From positions 1-33,563 of the forward strand of contig CAZCZU010000029.1 of assembly GCA_964503475.1 (NCBI GenBank): a DNA stretch of 33,563 nt, written 5' to 3'. Shown here one piece after another: positions 1 to 8,364 of the stretch. A model generated the notes under the pieces. It worked only from the letters and a program-made list of their open reading frames with translations, was not told where the DNA came from and did not search any database. The DNA is from CAZCZU01 sp964503475 (GTDB lineage: Bacteria; Pseudomonadota; Zetaproteobacteria; Mariprofundales; Mariprofundaceae). A program made the translations under genes and the position numbers. Position 1 is the stretch's first letter. Each line of letters opens with the position of its first letter.

Positions 1-32
1 GCTTCAATGTAACCTTGAGGGGCAAAGAGGAG

Positions 33-59
33 AAGTGCCTCCGAGTAGCGGAGGCACTT
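33..59 (-). terminator. Terminator hairpin downstream of the vWA lipoprotein gene
   Basis: Two perfectly complementary 11-base arms (33-43 and 49-59) enclose a 5-base loop. The hairpin begins 10 bases beyond the stop codon of the minus-strand vWA gene. Read on the minus strand it is followed by a pyrimidine-rich tail (CTCCTCTTTG) rather than a clean U tract, so intrinsic termination is likely but not certain. Confidence 0.6.
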
Positions 60-68
60 TCCAGACCT

Positions 69-1898
69 TTACTCCAGGATGATGCTGTCGCCATCCATCG
101 GTACGGGCACCTGCTCCGGTGCACGATGGTCGATGCGTCTTGCCTGGCGCACCAGCTGCAGGAACTCATGCCGGTAGCCGAAGGCATCGGCGCCCGTGGC
201 ACGGCTGGCGAGCCTCAGTACATCGTTGTAGCCGAAGCGGTCGCTGTAGCGGCCGCCGCGCAGCAGATCGCCGAAGGCGGCGACGGAGGCTGCGAAGCGG
301 AAGTTCGCCGAGGCCTGGGCGATCCGCTTCTTGATCATGCGGCGGGGCAGCGGGTACTCGATCAGCTGGCTTTTGTTGGCTTGGGGCTGCTTGTAGCGCA
401 GACGCAGGAAGGCGATCTCGCTTCGTTTCCCTTTGCTCTTGCGCACATCACTGCCGTAGCGCAGCGGATCGATGGCACCCTTCTGGCCGGTGAGCGTCAC
501 CTCATACAAGGCGGTGACCGTGTGGCCTGCACCGATCTCGCCGGCATCGACCTTATCGTTGTTGAAGTCCTCGCGCCTGAGCATGCGGTTCTGATAACCG
601 ATCAGGCGGTACTCCTTCACCAGGCGCGGGTTGAACTCGATCTGGATTTTTACGTCTTTGGCGATGGTCATCAGCGTGGAGCTTGCCTCATCGACCAGCA
701 CCTTGCGCGCCTCGTTCAGCGTATCGATGTAGGCGTAGTTGCCGTTGCCCTTGTCGGCCAGCTGCTCCATCAGCTGATCGTTGTAGTTGCCGCGCCCGAA
801 GCCCAGCGTGGTCAGCGTGATGCCGCTCTTGCGCTGCTGCTCGACCAGGTCGGTCAACGCCTCGAAGTTGACGGTGCCGACATTGAAATCGCCGTCGGTA
901 GCCAGGATAACCCGATTGATACCGCCCTTGATGAAGGCCTGACGGGCCAGCGAATAGGCGAGACGGATACCGGCACCGCCATTGGTGGAACCGCCGGCAC
1001 GAAGCCTGCTCAGGGCCGACTCGATGGTGCGGCGATGGTTGCCGGGGGTGGGGGTGAGTACGACACCCGAGGCGCCGGCATAGACGACCAGCGATACACG
1101 ATCCTTGGCGGTGAGCTGGCGGCTGAGCATGATCAGCGACTCTTTCAGCAGGCCCAGTTTATTGGCGCTGCGCATGGAGCCGGAAACATCGACCAGAAAG
1201 ACGAGGTTGGAGGCGGGCATATGGCGTTTGTCCACCTCGTAGCCCTTGATGCCGATCTGCAGCAGATGCTTGTGCCGGTTCCACGGGGCGGGTGCCATTT
1301 CGGCCGTCACCCGGAAGGGCTGCCTGCGGCTGGAAGGTCCTTTGTAGTCGTAGGAGAAGTAGTTGATCATCTCCTCGATACGCACGGCATCCTGCGGCGG
1401 CAGGCGACCTTCGTTCAGTATGCGGCGGATATTGGCGTAGCTGCCGGTATCGACATCGATGCTGAAGGTGGAGACCGGATGCTCACTTACAAGTTTTACC
1501 GGGTTGCTATCGAAGTGAGCGTAGTTCTCGCGATCCAGCGGCTCCGACGGATGGCGGATCACGCCGGGCACGGGGCCGGGGGCGATGTAGCCCTGATTCA
1601 GCATCATGTCGTTGGCCTGGCGCTTGTAGAGGCGACGCTCGGCCGTCTTCATCTTGGCCTCAGCGCGTACCGCAGGCGTCGGGGCGGATGCCTCCGGCAA
1701 TACAGGCCCGCCGGCGGTGATGGCCTCATTCTTCTCCTGCTCGACCGGTTGTTGTGCTGTTTGTGTCTGTGCCTGCGTCTCGTCAGTCGATTTGCCCTCG
1801 ATGACGATGTCGCCGCTGCGCTCACTGCCGCAGCCCGCCAGCACCAGTCCGGTGCAGAGGGCGGCCAGCGCCAAAATGTGAATGCTCCTGTTTCGCAT
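69..1898 (-). CDS. vWA-domain lipoprotein, YfbK-like
   Basis: Predicted 609-residue lipoprotein. The N-terminus has a short basic stretch, a hydrophobic segment and a lipobox L-A-G-C with Cys23 as the lipidation site. A low-complexity linker follows, then the region typical of YfbK-type proteins (STFSIDVDTGSY, then MINYF). The von Willebrand A domain has the metal-binding motif DVSGS at about residue 237 and ATDGDFN further on. The C-terminal third matches the extension usually found after the vWA domain in this family. I chose the ATG at 1898 because GGGAG lies 8-9 bases upstream; the ATG 21 bases further out has no ribosome site. The family is widespread but its function is poorly known; a surface or periplasmic protein-binding role is inference. 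It is monocistronic and diverges from the KAP gene. Confidence 0.9.
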   Translation of the reverse strand: MRNRSIHILALAALCTGLVLAGCGSERSGDIVIEGKSTDETQAQTQTAQQPVEQEKNEAITAGGPVLPEASAPTPAVRAEAKMKTAERRLYKRQANDMMLNQGYIAPGPVPGVIRHPSEPLDRENYAHFDSNPVKLVSEHPVSTFSIDVDTGSYANIRRILNEGRLPPQDAVRIEEMINYFSYDYKGPSSRRQPFRVTAEMAPAPWNRHKHLLQIGIKGYEVDKRHMPASNLVFLVDVSGSMRSANKLGLLKESLIMLSRQLTAKDRVSLVVYAGASGVVLTPTPGNHRRTIESALSRLRAGGSTNGGAGIRLAYSLARQAFIKGGINRVILATDGDFNVGTVNFEALTDLVEQQRKSGITLTTLGFGRGNYNDQLMEQLADKGNGNYAYIDTLNEARKVLVDEASSTLMTIAKDVKIQIEFNPRLVKEYRLIGYQNRMLRREDFNNDKVDAGEIGAGHTVTALYEVTLTGQKGAIDPLRYGSDVRKSKGKRSEIAFLRLRYKQPQANKSQLIEYPLPRRMIKKRIAQASANFRFAASVAAFGDLLRGGRYSDRFGYNDVLRLASRATGADAFGYRHEFLQLVRQARRIDHRAPEQVPVPMDGDSIILE

Positions 1899-2058
1899 GA
1901 TTGATTCTCCCGTGTTCATCGTTTCGGCCGGTGGCCTTACCGCTATAAACGCAGGAGATCGGAAAAGGGGTTAATTTATTTTGAGATGATTTCTTTGGCA
2001 GTTGTTGTCTGCATGCTGCCGTCTAATATGGATGGTTATGTATCTAGGGGGGGCAGCA

Positions 2059-3345
2059 ATGTTTTTGCGCGATAAGCCAGTAGAAATTCCGACAGATGAT
2101 CCATTTGCTAATGATAAGTTGGGGTTCAAAGACTCCGTCGTAGGAATAGCCAAACTGATTGGCAAAGAAGTCGATGCCCCCTTTGTTCTTACCCTCGAAG
2201 CTCCATGGGGGATGGGAAAGAGTACATACATGAGGATGTTAAAGGCGGTTCTAAAAAGCCAAGAACATGGGCACAAGGTTTTAACCTATAACGCTTGGGA
2301 GTTCGATGGCGAGGAAGACCCATTGTTGCCTTTTGTTGCGGAGGTGGCCCGCCAGTTATCAGTTGGTTCCGAGCGTGCAAAGCAAGTCAAGAAAATGGCC
2401 GCTGCTGTGTTTCTTCATCCGATCAAAAAACTGGCAGCATATGCAAGTTTGGGGGTGGCTAATCCTGATGATGTTGCGAAGACACTTCAGCAAGTCGAAG
2501 ATCATTTTGATACTGACCTAGACCGATGGAGGGACGAGTCCAAAAAGTTGCACAGGCTGTTCGCCGAGATTATTGCGGACAACACACAGGGGGAACAGCG
2601 CATCATTATTCAAATAGATGAGCTTGATCGTTGTCGGCCCGATCACGCGGTTTTGTTGCTTGAGAGAATCAAACATATTTTCTCAGTAGAAAATGTTGTG
2701 TTTATTCTTGGTGTTGATCGGGAACAGTTGGGCAATGCTGTGAAAGGCGTTTTTGGGGAAAGTTTCAACGGTTCAATGTATCTGCGGAAATTCACTGACC
2801 TGAGTTTTGAAATTCGGCCTAAGAGCAGAGAGGCCGTTGTTGATGGATTGATGCCAGAAGAGATCGCCGAAGAGTGGAAATATAGTGTCTGTTTTTATGC
2901 AGGGGTGTTGAATTTAGATACGAGAACATTGATTCATTTAATCAACAGAGTGTCATTAGTGAATACAATGTTTCGAGGCCTGTTTCCACCTTTGACCGTC
3001 CAGTTGATTATTTTGCGTGATCTCTATCCCGTGAGTTATGAGCGGTGGCGGAATATGGAAGGTATCGTTTTGCAGGAAGAAGCTATAGGAAGTGATGTGC
3101 CAGAGGCATTGCGCCATTACCCAACAGAAGTAGATATGGAGATGGCTGAATTAATCGAAGTAAACGATATGGAACTGTCTCGGAATAAAGTCACAGCAGT
3201 AAATGCAACGAACAAGAAAGTTAAAGAACAGGCATTCGATCAGCTATATTCAAATCCAAGAAATCGAATGCTTACGCTTCATGATGATCCTGAGTTTTTT
3301 TATAGAGATGCTATTGATCTTACCTTTTCGTTTACATCGCTATAG
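2059..3345 (+). CDS. KAP family P-loop NTPase
   Basis: A 428-residue protein with a KAP-type P-loop: the Walker A region reads APWGMGKST (Lys54, Ser55) and the Walker B region reads IIIQIDELDRC (Asp187, Glu188). The sequence just after Walker B (RPDHAVLLLERIKHIF, then VVFILGVDREQL) is typical of KAP NTPases. I see no membrane helices between the two motifs, although many KAP proteins have them. The start at 2059 is preceded by a run of eight G-rich bases 5 bases upstream; earlier in-frame starts have no such site. The gene is visibly AT-richer than its neighbours and stands alone. Bacterial KAP genes are sporadic, often mobile and in some cases linked to phage defence; a defence role here is inference. 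Its stop codon abuts that of the convergent pseudouridine synthase. Confidence 0.9.
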   Translation: MFLRDKPVEIPTDDPFANDKLGFKDSVVGIAKLIGKEVDAPFVLTLEAPWGMGKSTYMRMLKAVLKSQEHGHKVLTYNAWEFDGEEDPLLPFVAEVARQLSVGSERAKQVKKMAAAVFLHPIKKLAAYASLGVANPDDVAKTLQQVEDHFDTDLDRWRDESKKLHRLFAEIIADNTQGEQRIIIQIDELDRCRPDHAVLLLERIKHIFSVENVVFILGVDREQLGNAVKGVFGESFNGSMYLRKFTDLSFEIRPKSREAVVDGLMPEEIAEEWKYSVCFYAGVLNLDTRTLIHLINRVSLVNTMFRGLFPPLTVQLIILRDLYPVSYERWRNMEGIVLQEEAIGSDVPEALRHYPTEVDMEMAELIEVNDMELSRNKVTAVNATNKKVKEQAFDQLYSNPRNRMLTLHDDPEFFYRDAIDLTFSFTSL

Positions 3346-4233
3346 CCGCAGCTCGAGATCACTTTTGAATTGCATCTGCCTACCTGTCACTGGATCGGTG
3401 AAGGCGAGTGACCTGGCCAACAGTTGCAGCGGCTTGCTGTAGTCCGGGGTGGCCGGGCGGGGCAGCAGCTCCGGGTAGAGGCCATCGTTGACGATTTGCG
3501 AGCCGATCAGGCCCAGGTGCAGGCGCAGCTGATGGGTTTTGCCGCTGATCGGCTCCAGTTCGAAACGGGCATGGGTTCCATTTGTCTCCAGAAGTCGCAC
3601 GCGCGAGCGGGCATTGGGCACGCCTTCCACCTGTTGCTGCAGGTACCACGGCTCGCCCCGCACGATGCGGCTCTCCAGCAGCCACTCCGTATGCGTTTCA
3701 TCCGTAGGCAGGGTGGCGATCGCCTCGTAGCGCTTTTCGATACGGCTTTGGCTGAATAGCTCGAAGTAGGGCGTGCGCAGTGCCTTTTGCCTGGTGAACA
3801 GCACCAGCCCTGCCGTTTCGCGGTCGAGACGGTGGGCGGCGACCAGATCGAGGTTGCCGGTTCTGCGTTGCAGGCGATGCATCAGGCACTCGTTGACATA
3901 CGGGCCGGAAGGGGTGACCGGCAGAAAGTGCGGTTTGTCGGCGATCAGGATGCATTCGTCTTCATAAACGATGTGCTCCTCGAAGGGGATGCGCGGCTCG
4001 TTGCTCACCTCCCGGTAGTAGCGCAGGCGGGCATTGACCCGGTAGGGGGTGTCCGGCGTGACCACCGCTCCCGTCTCGTCCGTCACCTTGCCGCCCGTAA
4101 GGCGTGCCTGCCATACCTCGCGGCCGACATGCGGAAAGTGACTGCTTAAGAAATCGAGCAGGGCGGGGTAGGGCTGCGCCTGAGGCGGCAGCGTGATGTG
4201 CGACGGCGTCGGGGCACGACTGGCGGTGGACAT
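3340..4233 (-). CDS. RluA-family RNA pseudouridine synthase
   Basis: A 297-residue enzyme expected to isomerise specific uridines in rRNA or tRNA to pseudouridine. The catalytic motif is visible as AAHRLDRETAGLVLF, whose Asp is the conserved nucleophile. Further family signatures are IADKPHFLPV before it and the substrate-binding run GKTHQLRLHL near the C-terminus. The N-terminal 70 residues resemble a degenerate S4-like RNA-binding region. The start at 4233 lies 2 bases after the cbbR stop codon, so translation is probably coupled; an upstream in-frame start would overlap cbbR by about 100 bases and has no better support. The target RNA cannot be assigned from sequence. Its co-transcription with cbbR is unusual. 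The last codon ends in a CTATAG shared with the convergent KAP gene. Confidence 0.9.
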   Translation of the reverse strand: MSTASRAPTPSHITLPPQAQPYPALLDFLSSHFPHVGREVWQARLTGGKVTDETGAVVTPDTPYRVNARLRYYREVSNEPRIPFEEHIVYEDECILIADKPHFLPVTPSGPYVNECLMHRLQRRTGNLDLVAAHRLDRETAGLVLFTRQKALRTPYFELFSQSRIEKRYEAIATLPTDETHTEWLLESRIVRGEPWYLQQQVEGVPNARSRVRLLETNGTHARFELEPISGKTHQLRLHLGLIGSQIVNDGLYPELLPRPATPDYSKPLQLLARSLAFTDPVTGRQMQFKSDLELRL

Positions 4234-4235
4234 CG

Positions 4236-5144
4236 CTATTGCGGTGGAGCGACCAGTTCGTGGGCGTGATCGAGCACGTAGTTCTTGAAGGCCTCGGGGA
4301 TGGCCGAGAAGTGTTTGCCCTTGCGGTGCACGATGTGCCACTGGCGCATGATCGGGAAATCCTCGACATCGAGCGCGACCAGCCGTTTCAGGGTCAGCTC
4401 CATCTCGATGGTGTGCAGCGAGACGATGCCCAGCCCAAGCTCGGCCATCACCGCCTGCTTGATCGCTTCGCTACGGTTCATCTCCATGCGGGTGGGCAGC
4501 TCCAGCTTATGCTCGGCGAAAAAGCGGTCGGCGGCGATGCGGGTGCCGGAGCTCTTCTCGCGCACGATGAAAGGCTCGTTCTCCAGTTCGGCCAGCGGAA
4601 TCTGTTTGCGGTTGGCCAGCGGGTGGTCGGGAGCGGCGATGACCACCAGCGGGTTGTCCATGAACGGGATACCGACCAGATTATGGCCGCGCGGAGGCCG
4701 CCCCATGATCGCCATGTCGGTGGTGTTGTTCTCCAGGGCCCGCAACAGGCCTGCCCGGTTGGTGACATCCAGGGTAACCTGGGCACCGGGAAACTGGTGA
4801 TGGAAAGCAGCCAGCAGTTGCGGGGCGAAATAGCTGGCGGTGCTGGCCATGGTCAGGTGCAGTTTGCCGCGCTTGAGTCCTTTAAGTTCATCGAGTACCT
4901 GTTCGGCCTCTTCGATCTGCTGGCTGATGGTGTTGCTGTAGTGCAGCAGCTCCTGCCCGGCATCGGTGATAACGATCTGTTTGCCGGCGCGGTCGAAGAG
5001 CAGCAGCCCGGTCTCCTCTTCCAGCTGCTTGATCTGCATCGATACAGCCGGCTGGGTCATGTGCAGCGCCTTGGCCGCACCCGTATAGCTGCGGTGTTGC
5101 GCCACGGCAGCGAATACACTTAACTGTCGTAAGGTCAGATGCAT
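4236..5144 (-). CDS. cbbR: LysR-type transcriptional regulator of RuBisCO genes (CbbR)
   Basis: A 302-residue LysR-family regulator. Residues 1-60 form the winged helix-turn-helix (LRQLSVFAAVAQHRS, then AAKALHMTQPAVSMQIKQLE), followed by a linker helix and a periplasmic-binding-protein-like effector domain. It is transcribed divergently from cbbM across a 137-base gap, the standard arrangement for CbbR, which activates Calvin-cycle genes in response to metabolites such as RuBP or NADPH in studied organisms. The assignment as CbbR rests on family plus position, not on specific residues. A GGAG sits about 10 bases before the ATG. The pseudouridine synthase gene follows directly. The regulator probably also controls its own promoter within the shared intergenic region. 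Confidence 0.92.
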   Translation of the reverse strand: MHLTLRQLSVFAAVAQHRSYTGAAKALHMTQPAVSMQIKQLEEETGLLLFDRAGKQIVITDAGQELLHYSNTISQQIEEAEQVLDELKGLKRGKLHLTMASTASYFAPQLLAAFHHQFPGAQVTLDVTNRAGLLRALENNTTDMAIMGRPPRGHNLVGIPFMDNPLVVIAAPDHPLANRKQIPLAELENEPFIVREKSSGTRIAADRFFAEHKLELPTRMEMNRSEAIKQAVMAELGLGIVSLHTIEMELTLKRLVALDVEDFPIMRQWHIVHRKGKHFSAIPEAFKNYVLDHAHELVAPPQ

Positions 5145-5168
5145 GGAAGGGAAGCTCCATAAGTAAAA

Positions 5169-5223
5169 TTTATGGCGTACATCATATCCTTTGATTTGAG
5201 TTGATGCACCCCCCTTCTATACT
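5169..5223 (+). promoter_or_regulatory. cbbM promoter with candidate CbbR site
   Basis: A -35-like TTGAGT (5196-5201), a 16-base spacer and a -10-like TATACT (5218-5223) precede cbbM. Upstream lies a dyad, TATG-N8-CATA (5171-5186), overlapping a T-N11-A (5169-5181), the LysR-family core pattern. Its centre is about 40 bases before the -10 box. The region upstream of cbbQ has nearly the same geometry. Both the promoter and the operator are predictions by eye. Confidence 0.5.
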
Positions 5224-5281
5224 TCCGCCGCACCGGACGCATGCCGTCCGGTCAAATTCATAATCCGCTGGGAGGATTGAA

Positions 5282-6694
5282 ATGGATCAATCAAACCGTT
5301 ACGCCAGGCTGGACCTCAACGAAGAGGAACTGATTGCTGGCGGTAAGCACCTGCTGGTCGCTTACAAGCTCATTCCTGCGCCGGGCTACGGCTTCCTCGA
5401 AGTTGCTGCGCACGTTGCAGCCGAGTCTTCGACCGGTACCAACGTAGAGGTTTCCACCACCGACGACTTCACTCGTGGTGTTGACGCCCTGGTATACGAA
5501 ATCGACGAGACCGCATTCGGCGACGACCCGGTCAAGGGTGGCGGCCTGATGAAGATCGCCTACCCGGTTGATCTGTTCGATCCGAACCTGACCGACGGCA
5601 TCTTCAACGTATCGCACATGTGGTCCCTGATCCTGGGTAACAACCAGGGCATGGGCGATCACAACGGCCTGCGTATGCTCGACTTCCTCGTGCCGGAGTG
5701 CATGATCAAGAAGTTCGACGGTCCGGCTACCAACATCTCCGACCTGTGGAAGGTTCTGGGTCGTCCGGAAGTGGACGGCGGTTACATCGCCGGTACCATC
5801 ATCAAGCCGAAGCTGGGTCTGCGCCCTGAGCCGTTCGCCAAGGCGTGCTACGACTTCTGGCTGGGTGGCGACTTCATCAAGAACGACGAGCCGCAGGCCA
5901 ACCAGCCGTTCTGCCCGATGGAAGTTGTGATTCCGAAGGTTGCCGAGGCGATGGACCGTGCTCAGCAGGAGACCGGTCAGGCCAAGCTCTTCTCCGCTAA
6001 CGTTACTGCCGATTTCCACGGCGAGATGATCAAGCGTGGTGAGTACATCCTGGGCGAGTTCGCCAAGTACAACTCCGAGAAGCACGTTGCCTTCCTGGTT
6101 GACGGCTTTGTAACCGGCCCGGCTGGTGTGACCACCTGCCGTCGTGCATTCCCGGATACCTTCCTGCACTTCCACCGTGCCGGCCACGGTGCCGTAACCT
6201 CCTACAAGAGCCCGATGGGTATGGACCCGCTGTGCTACATGAAGCTGGCTCGCCTGTCCGGTGCTTCCGGTATTCACACCGGCACCATGGGCTACGGCAA
6301 GATGGAAGGCCATGCTGGCGAGACCGTTCTGGCGTACATGCTGGAGCGCGACGAGTGCCAGGGCCCGTACTTCAACCAGAAGTGGTACGGCATGAAGGCA
6401 ACCACCCCGATCATCTCCGGTGGCATGAACGCGCTGCGTCTGCCGGGCTTCTTCGAGAACCTGGGTCACGGCAACGTCATCAACACTTGTGGTGGCGGTT
6501 CCTTCGGTCACATCGACAGCCCGGCTGCCGGTGGTACCTCCCTGGGCCAGGCTTACGAGTGCTGGAAGTCCGGTGCCGATCCGATCGAGTATGCCAAGAC
6601 TCACAAGGAGTTCGCGCGTGCGTTCGAGTCCTTCCCGAAGGATGCGGACAAGCTCTTCCCGGACTGGCGCGAGAAGCTGGGCGTTCACAAGTAA
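5282..6694 (+). CDS. cbbM: Form II ribulose-1,5-bisphosphate carboxylase/oxygenase (CbbM)
   Basis: A 470-residue form II RuBisCO large subunit, full length for the family, that carboxylates ribulose-1,5-bisphosphate in the Calvin cycle. By alignment to the form II pattern the active-site residues are present: Lys175 in GTIIKPKLGL, the carbamylated Lys200 with Mg ligands Asp202 and Glu203 in FIKNDEP, His298 in FHRAGHG, and Lys340 of loop 6 in GYGKMEG. No small-subunit gene is nearby, as expected for form II. A strong ribosome site (GGGAGGA) lies 7 bases before the ATG. Codon choice is strikingly biased towards a few codons compared with neighbours, a sign of very high expression. A strong terminator follows, so cbbM is probably transcribed alone. 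Confidence 0.99.
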   Translation: MDQSNRYARLDLNEEELIAGGKHLLVAYKLIPAPGYGFLEVAAHVAAESSTGTNVEVSTTDDFTRGVDALVYEIDETAFGDDPVKGGGLMKIAYPVDLFDPNLTDGIFNVSHMWSLILGNNQGMGDHNGLRMLDFLVPECMIKKFDGPATNISDLWKVLGRPEVDGGYIAGTIIKPKLGLRPEPFAKACYDFWLGGDFIKNDEPQANQPFCPMEVVIPKVAEAMDRAQQETGQAKLFSANVTADFHGEMIKRGEYILGEFAKYNSEKHVAFLVDGFVTGPAGVTTCRRAFPDTFLHFHRAGHGAVTSYKSPMGMDPLCYMKLARLSGASGIHTGTMGYGKMEGHAGETVLAYMLERDECQGPYFNQKWYGMKATTPIISGGMNALRLPGFFENLGHGNVINTCGGGSFGHIDSPAAGGTSLGQAYECWKSGADPIEYAKTHKEFARAFESFPKDADKLFPDWREKLGVHK

Positions 6695-6726
6695 GTCGAA
6701 CGTTCGCTTTCAAAGCCAACGCCATG

Positions 6727-6758
6727 AAAAGGCCTCCGCGCAAGCGGGGGCCTTTTTT
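6727..6758 (+). terminator. Rho-independent terminator of cbbM
   Basis: A GC-rich hairpin with arms AAAAGGCCTCCGC and GCGGGGGCCTTTT (one G-T pair) and loop GCAA is followed by a run of six T. It lies about 30 bases after the cbbM stop codon. Confidence 0.93.
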
Positions 6759-6899
6759 CGTTGGCGGATTCGACAAATGGAAAAATTGTTCCTCAGATGC
6801 CGTGTGACACCTGTAACTGAAATGTACCGAACTCCTTCCTAAGCTGGGATCAGCCCCGATGGCATGCATCCAAACGGCTCGGGGCACGAGGAGGACGTT

Positions 6900-8363
6900 A
6901 TGTCATTCGGAGAATTTCTTACTTTCTGGTCCGACAATACGGCGCTGTCCGCCGTGGTCTGGACCGTGGTAATTATGGTGCTGGCCTACATCGCCAGAAA
7001 CCCGTTCCACAGGATGATCGAGGCTGTTTCCAATGGAGCGAAACAGGCCTTTCTGCAGGCTGCGGATGCCGTCAACGGCAGCAGTAAAAAGCTGGGAGAG
7101 CGCAACAAAGAAGTGCTGGTGGCAGCCGGGCGAGAGGCGTCTGAACGGCTGATCGAACGCGAGTTTACGCGCATCGATACCATCGTGCATCGCGATATGG
7201 CCGAGTATCCGACGCTGCATCGCAAGATCAGCGATGTGGTGACCCGTATCGATGAAGACTACAAGACCAGCTCCGAAGTGCCGCCCGAGGCACCGGGCTG
7301 GGCCAGTGCCGTGAAAGTGGTGTCCGAGATTCCCAGCTCGAAGAACGATCCCATGGTCGGCCAGGTGCTGCAGAGCATCCAGGATTCGATGGAGAAGGGA
7401 CATCAGCGGGTGCTGGAGGAGTATCGTAAGTCCAGCCGTACGCGGCATATGCTGTTGAAGAAGATGCGTCCCTTCTGGCGGCGCATGGACGGCGATCTCA
7501 AGCAGGTGAACCAGAAGGTGACGGGCCTGCTGGAGCGTGCCGAGGTGATCGACCGCAAGATGGAGGAGTATGAAGGCATTGTCGCCAAAACGGATTCGGC
7601 TGTGCGTACGCTCTCCTCATCATCGCTGACGCAGTTCTTCATTGCCGGCTTTGTGCTGGCCATTGCGATTGGCGGGGCTGCGATCAACTTCAATCTGATC
7701 GCCCGGCCGATGCAGGAGATGGTGGGCGGCAGTGCCATGCTGATGGGTTACAAAACGGCCAATATCGCCGCCCTGGTGATCATTCTGGTCGAGGTGGCCA
7801 TGGGCCTGTTCCTGATGGAGAGCCTGCGTATCACGCGCCTGTTCCCGGTTATCGGCTCGATGCGGGATGAGATGCGTGAGCGCATGATCTGGGTCACCTT
7901 CACTATCCTGCTGATCCTGGCCAGCGTCGAGGCCGGCCTTGCCTACATGCGTGAGATTCTGTCGCAGGACGATGCCATGCTGCGCGCCTCGCTGATCCAG
8001 GCGGGCACCACGGCGGTTGCGGCCAGCTCCGAGCGCTGGATCACCACGGCCGCCCAGATGGGCATGGGCTTCATCCTGCCGTTTGCGCTGGTCTTCGTGG
8101 CCATTCCGATGGAGTCGTTCGTACAGTCCTCCCGTACGGTGCTGGGCATGGTGATGGTCGGCCTGCTGCGCGGTCTGGCTTTCCTGCTGTCGATCATCGG
8201 CAATACGGCCCACTACCTGGGCCAGATGCTGGTCAGCCTCTACGACCTGGTCATCTTCGTGCCGCTGTGGATCGAAGGGCTTGTCCGGGGCAGGGGTGAG
8301 AGCAAACAGAAGAGCGGTGGCTTCAATCCCTTCGGGTCCCATATCGTCAAGGAGGAGGTGTAA
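6900..8363 (+). CDS. Multi-pass membrane protein of unknown function, paired with a vWA lipoprotein
   Basis: I do not recognise this 487-residue protein. It has one hydrophobic helix near the N-terminus (about residues 14-32), a long charged helical region (about 35-240) likely to include coiled coil, then six hydrophobic segments at about 243-262, 289-309, 328-349, 386-405, 413-435 and 444-460. Downstream of the last is a short polar tail. The start at 6900 has GAGGAGG 6 bases upstream; an in-frame ATG 36 bases earlier lacks one. The ribosome site of the next gene (GGAGGAGG) lies inside its last codons and that gene starts one base after its stop, so the two products are made together and probably act together at the inner membrane. 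Position between cbbM and cbbQ hints at a link to carbon fixation, but this is inference. Confidence 0.85.
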   Translation: MSFGEFLTFWSDNTALSAVVWTVVIMVLAYIARNPFHRMIEAVSNGAKQAFLQAADAVNGSSKKLGERNKEVLVAAGREASERLIEREFTRIDTIVHRDMAEYPTLHRKISDVVTRIDEDYKTSSEVPPEAPGWASAVKVVSEIPSSKNDPMVGQVLQSIQDSMEKGHQRVLEEYRKSSRTRHMLLKKMRPFWRRMDGDLKQVNQKVTGLLERAEVIDRKMEEYEGIVAKTDSAVRTLSSSSLTQFFIAGFVLAIAIGGAAINFNLIARPMQEMVGGSAMLMGYKTANIAALVIILVEVAMGLFLMESLRITRLFPVIGSMRDEMRERMIWVTFTILLILASVEAGLAYMREILSQDDAMLRASLIQAGTTAVAASSERWITTAAQMGMGFILPFALVFVAIPMESFVQSSRTVLGMVMVGLLRGLAFLLSIIGNTAHYLGQMLVSLYDLVIFVPLWIEGLVRGRGESKQKSGGFNPFGSHIVKEEV

Positions 8364-8364
8364 G

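Noticed and set aside
15..1904. Open frame of 629 codons antisense to the vWA lipoprotein gene
   Set aside because: No motif and no start signals; the minus strand has a lipobox, a MIDAS and a ribosome site.
5291..6688. Long open frame antisense to cbbM (465 codons)
   Set aside because: It mirrors the strong codon bias of cbbM, lacks any family motif and has no ribosome site. Such frames are common opposite highly expressed GC-rich genes.
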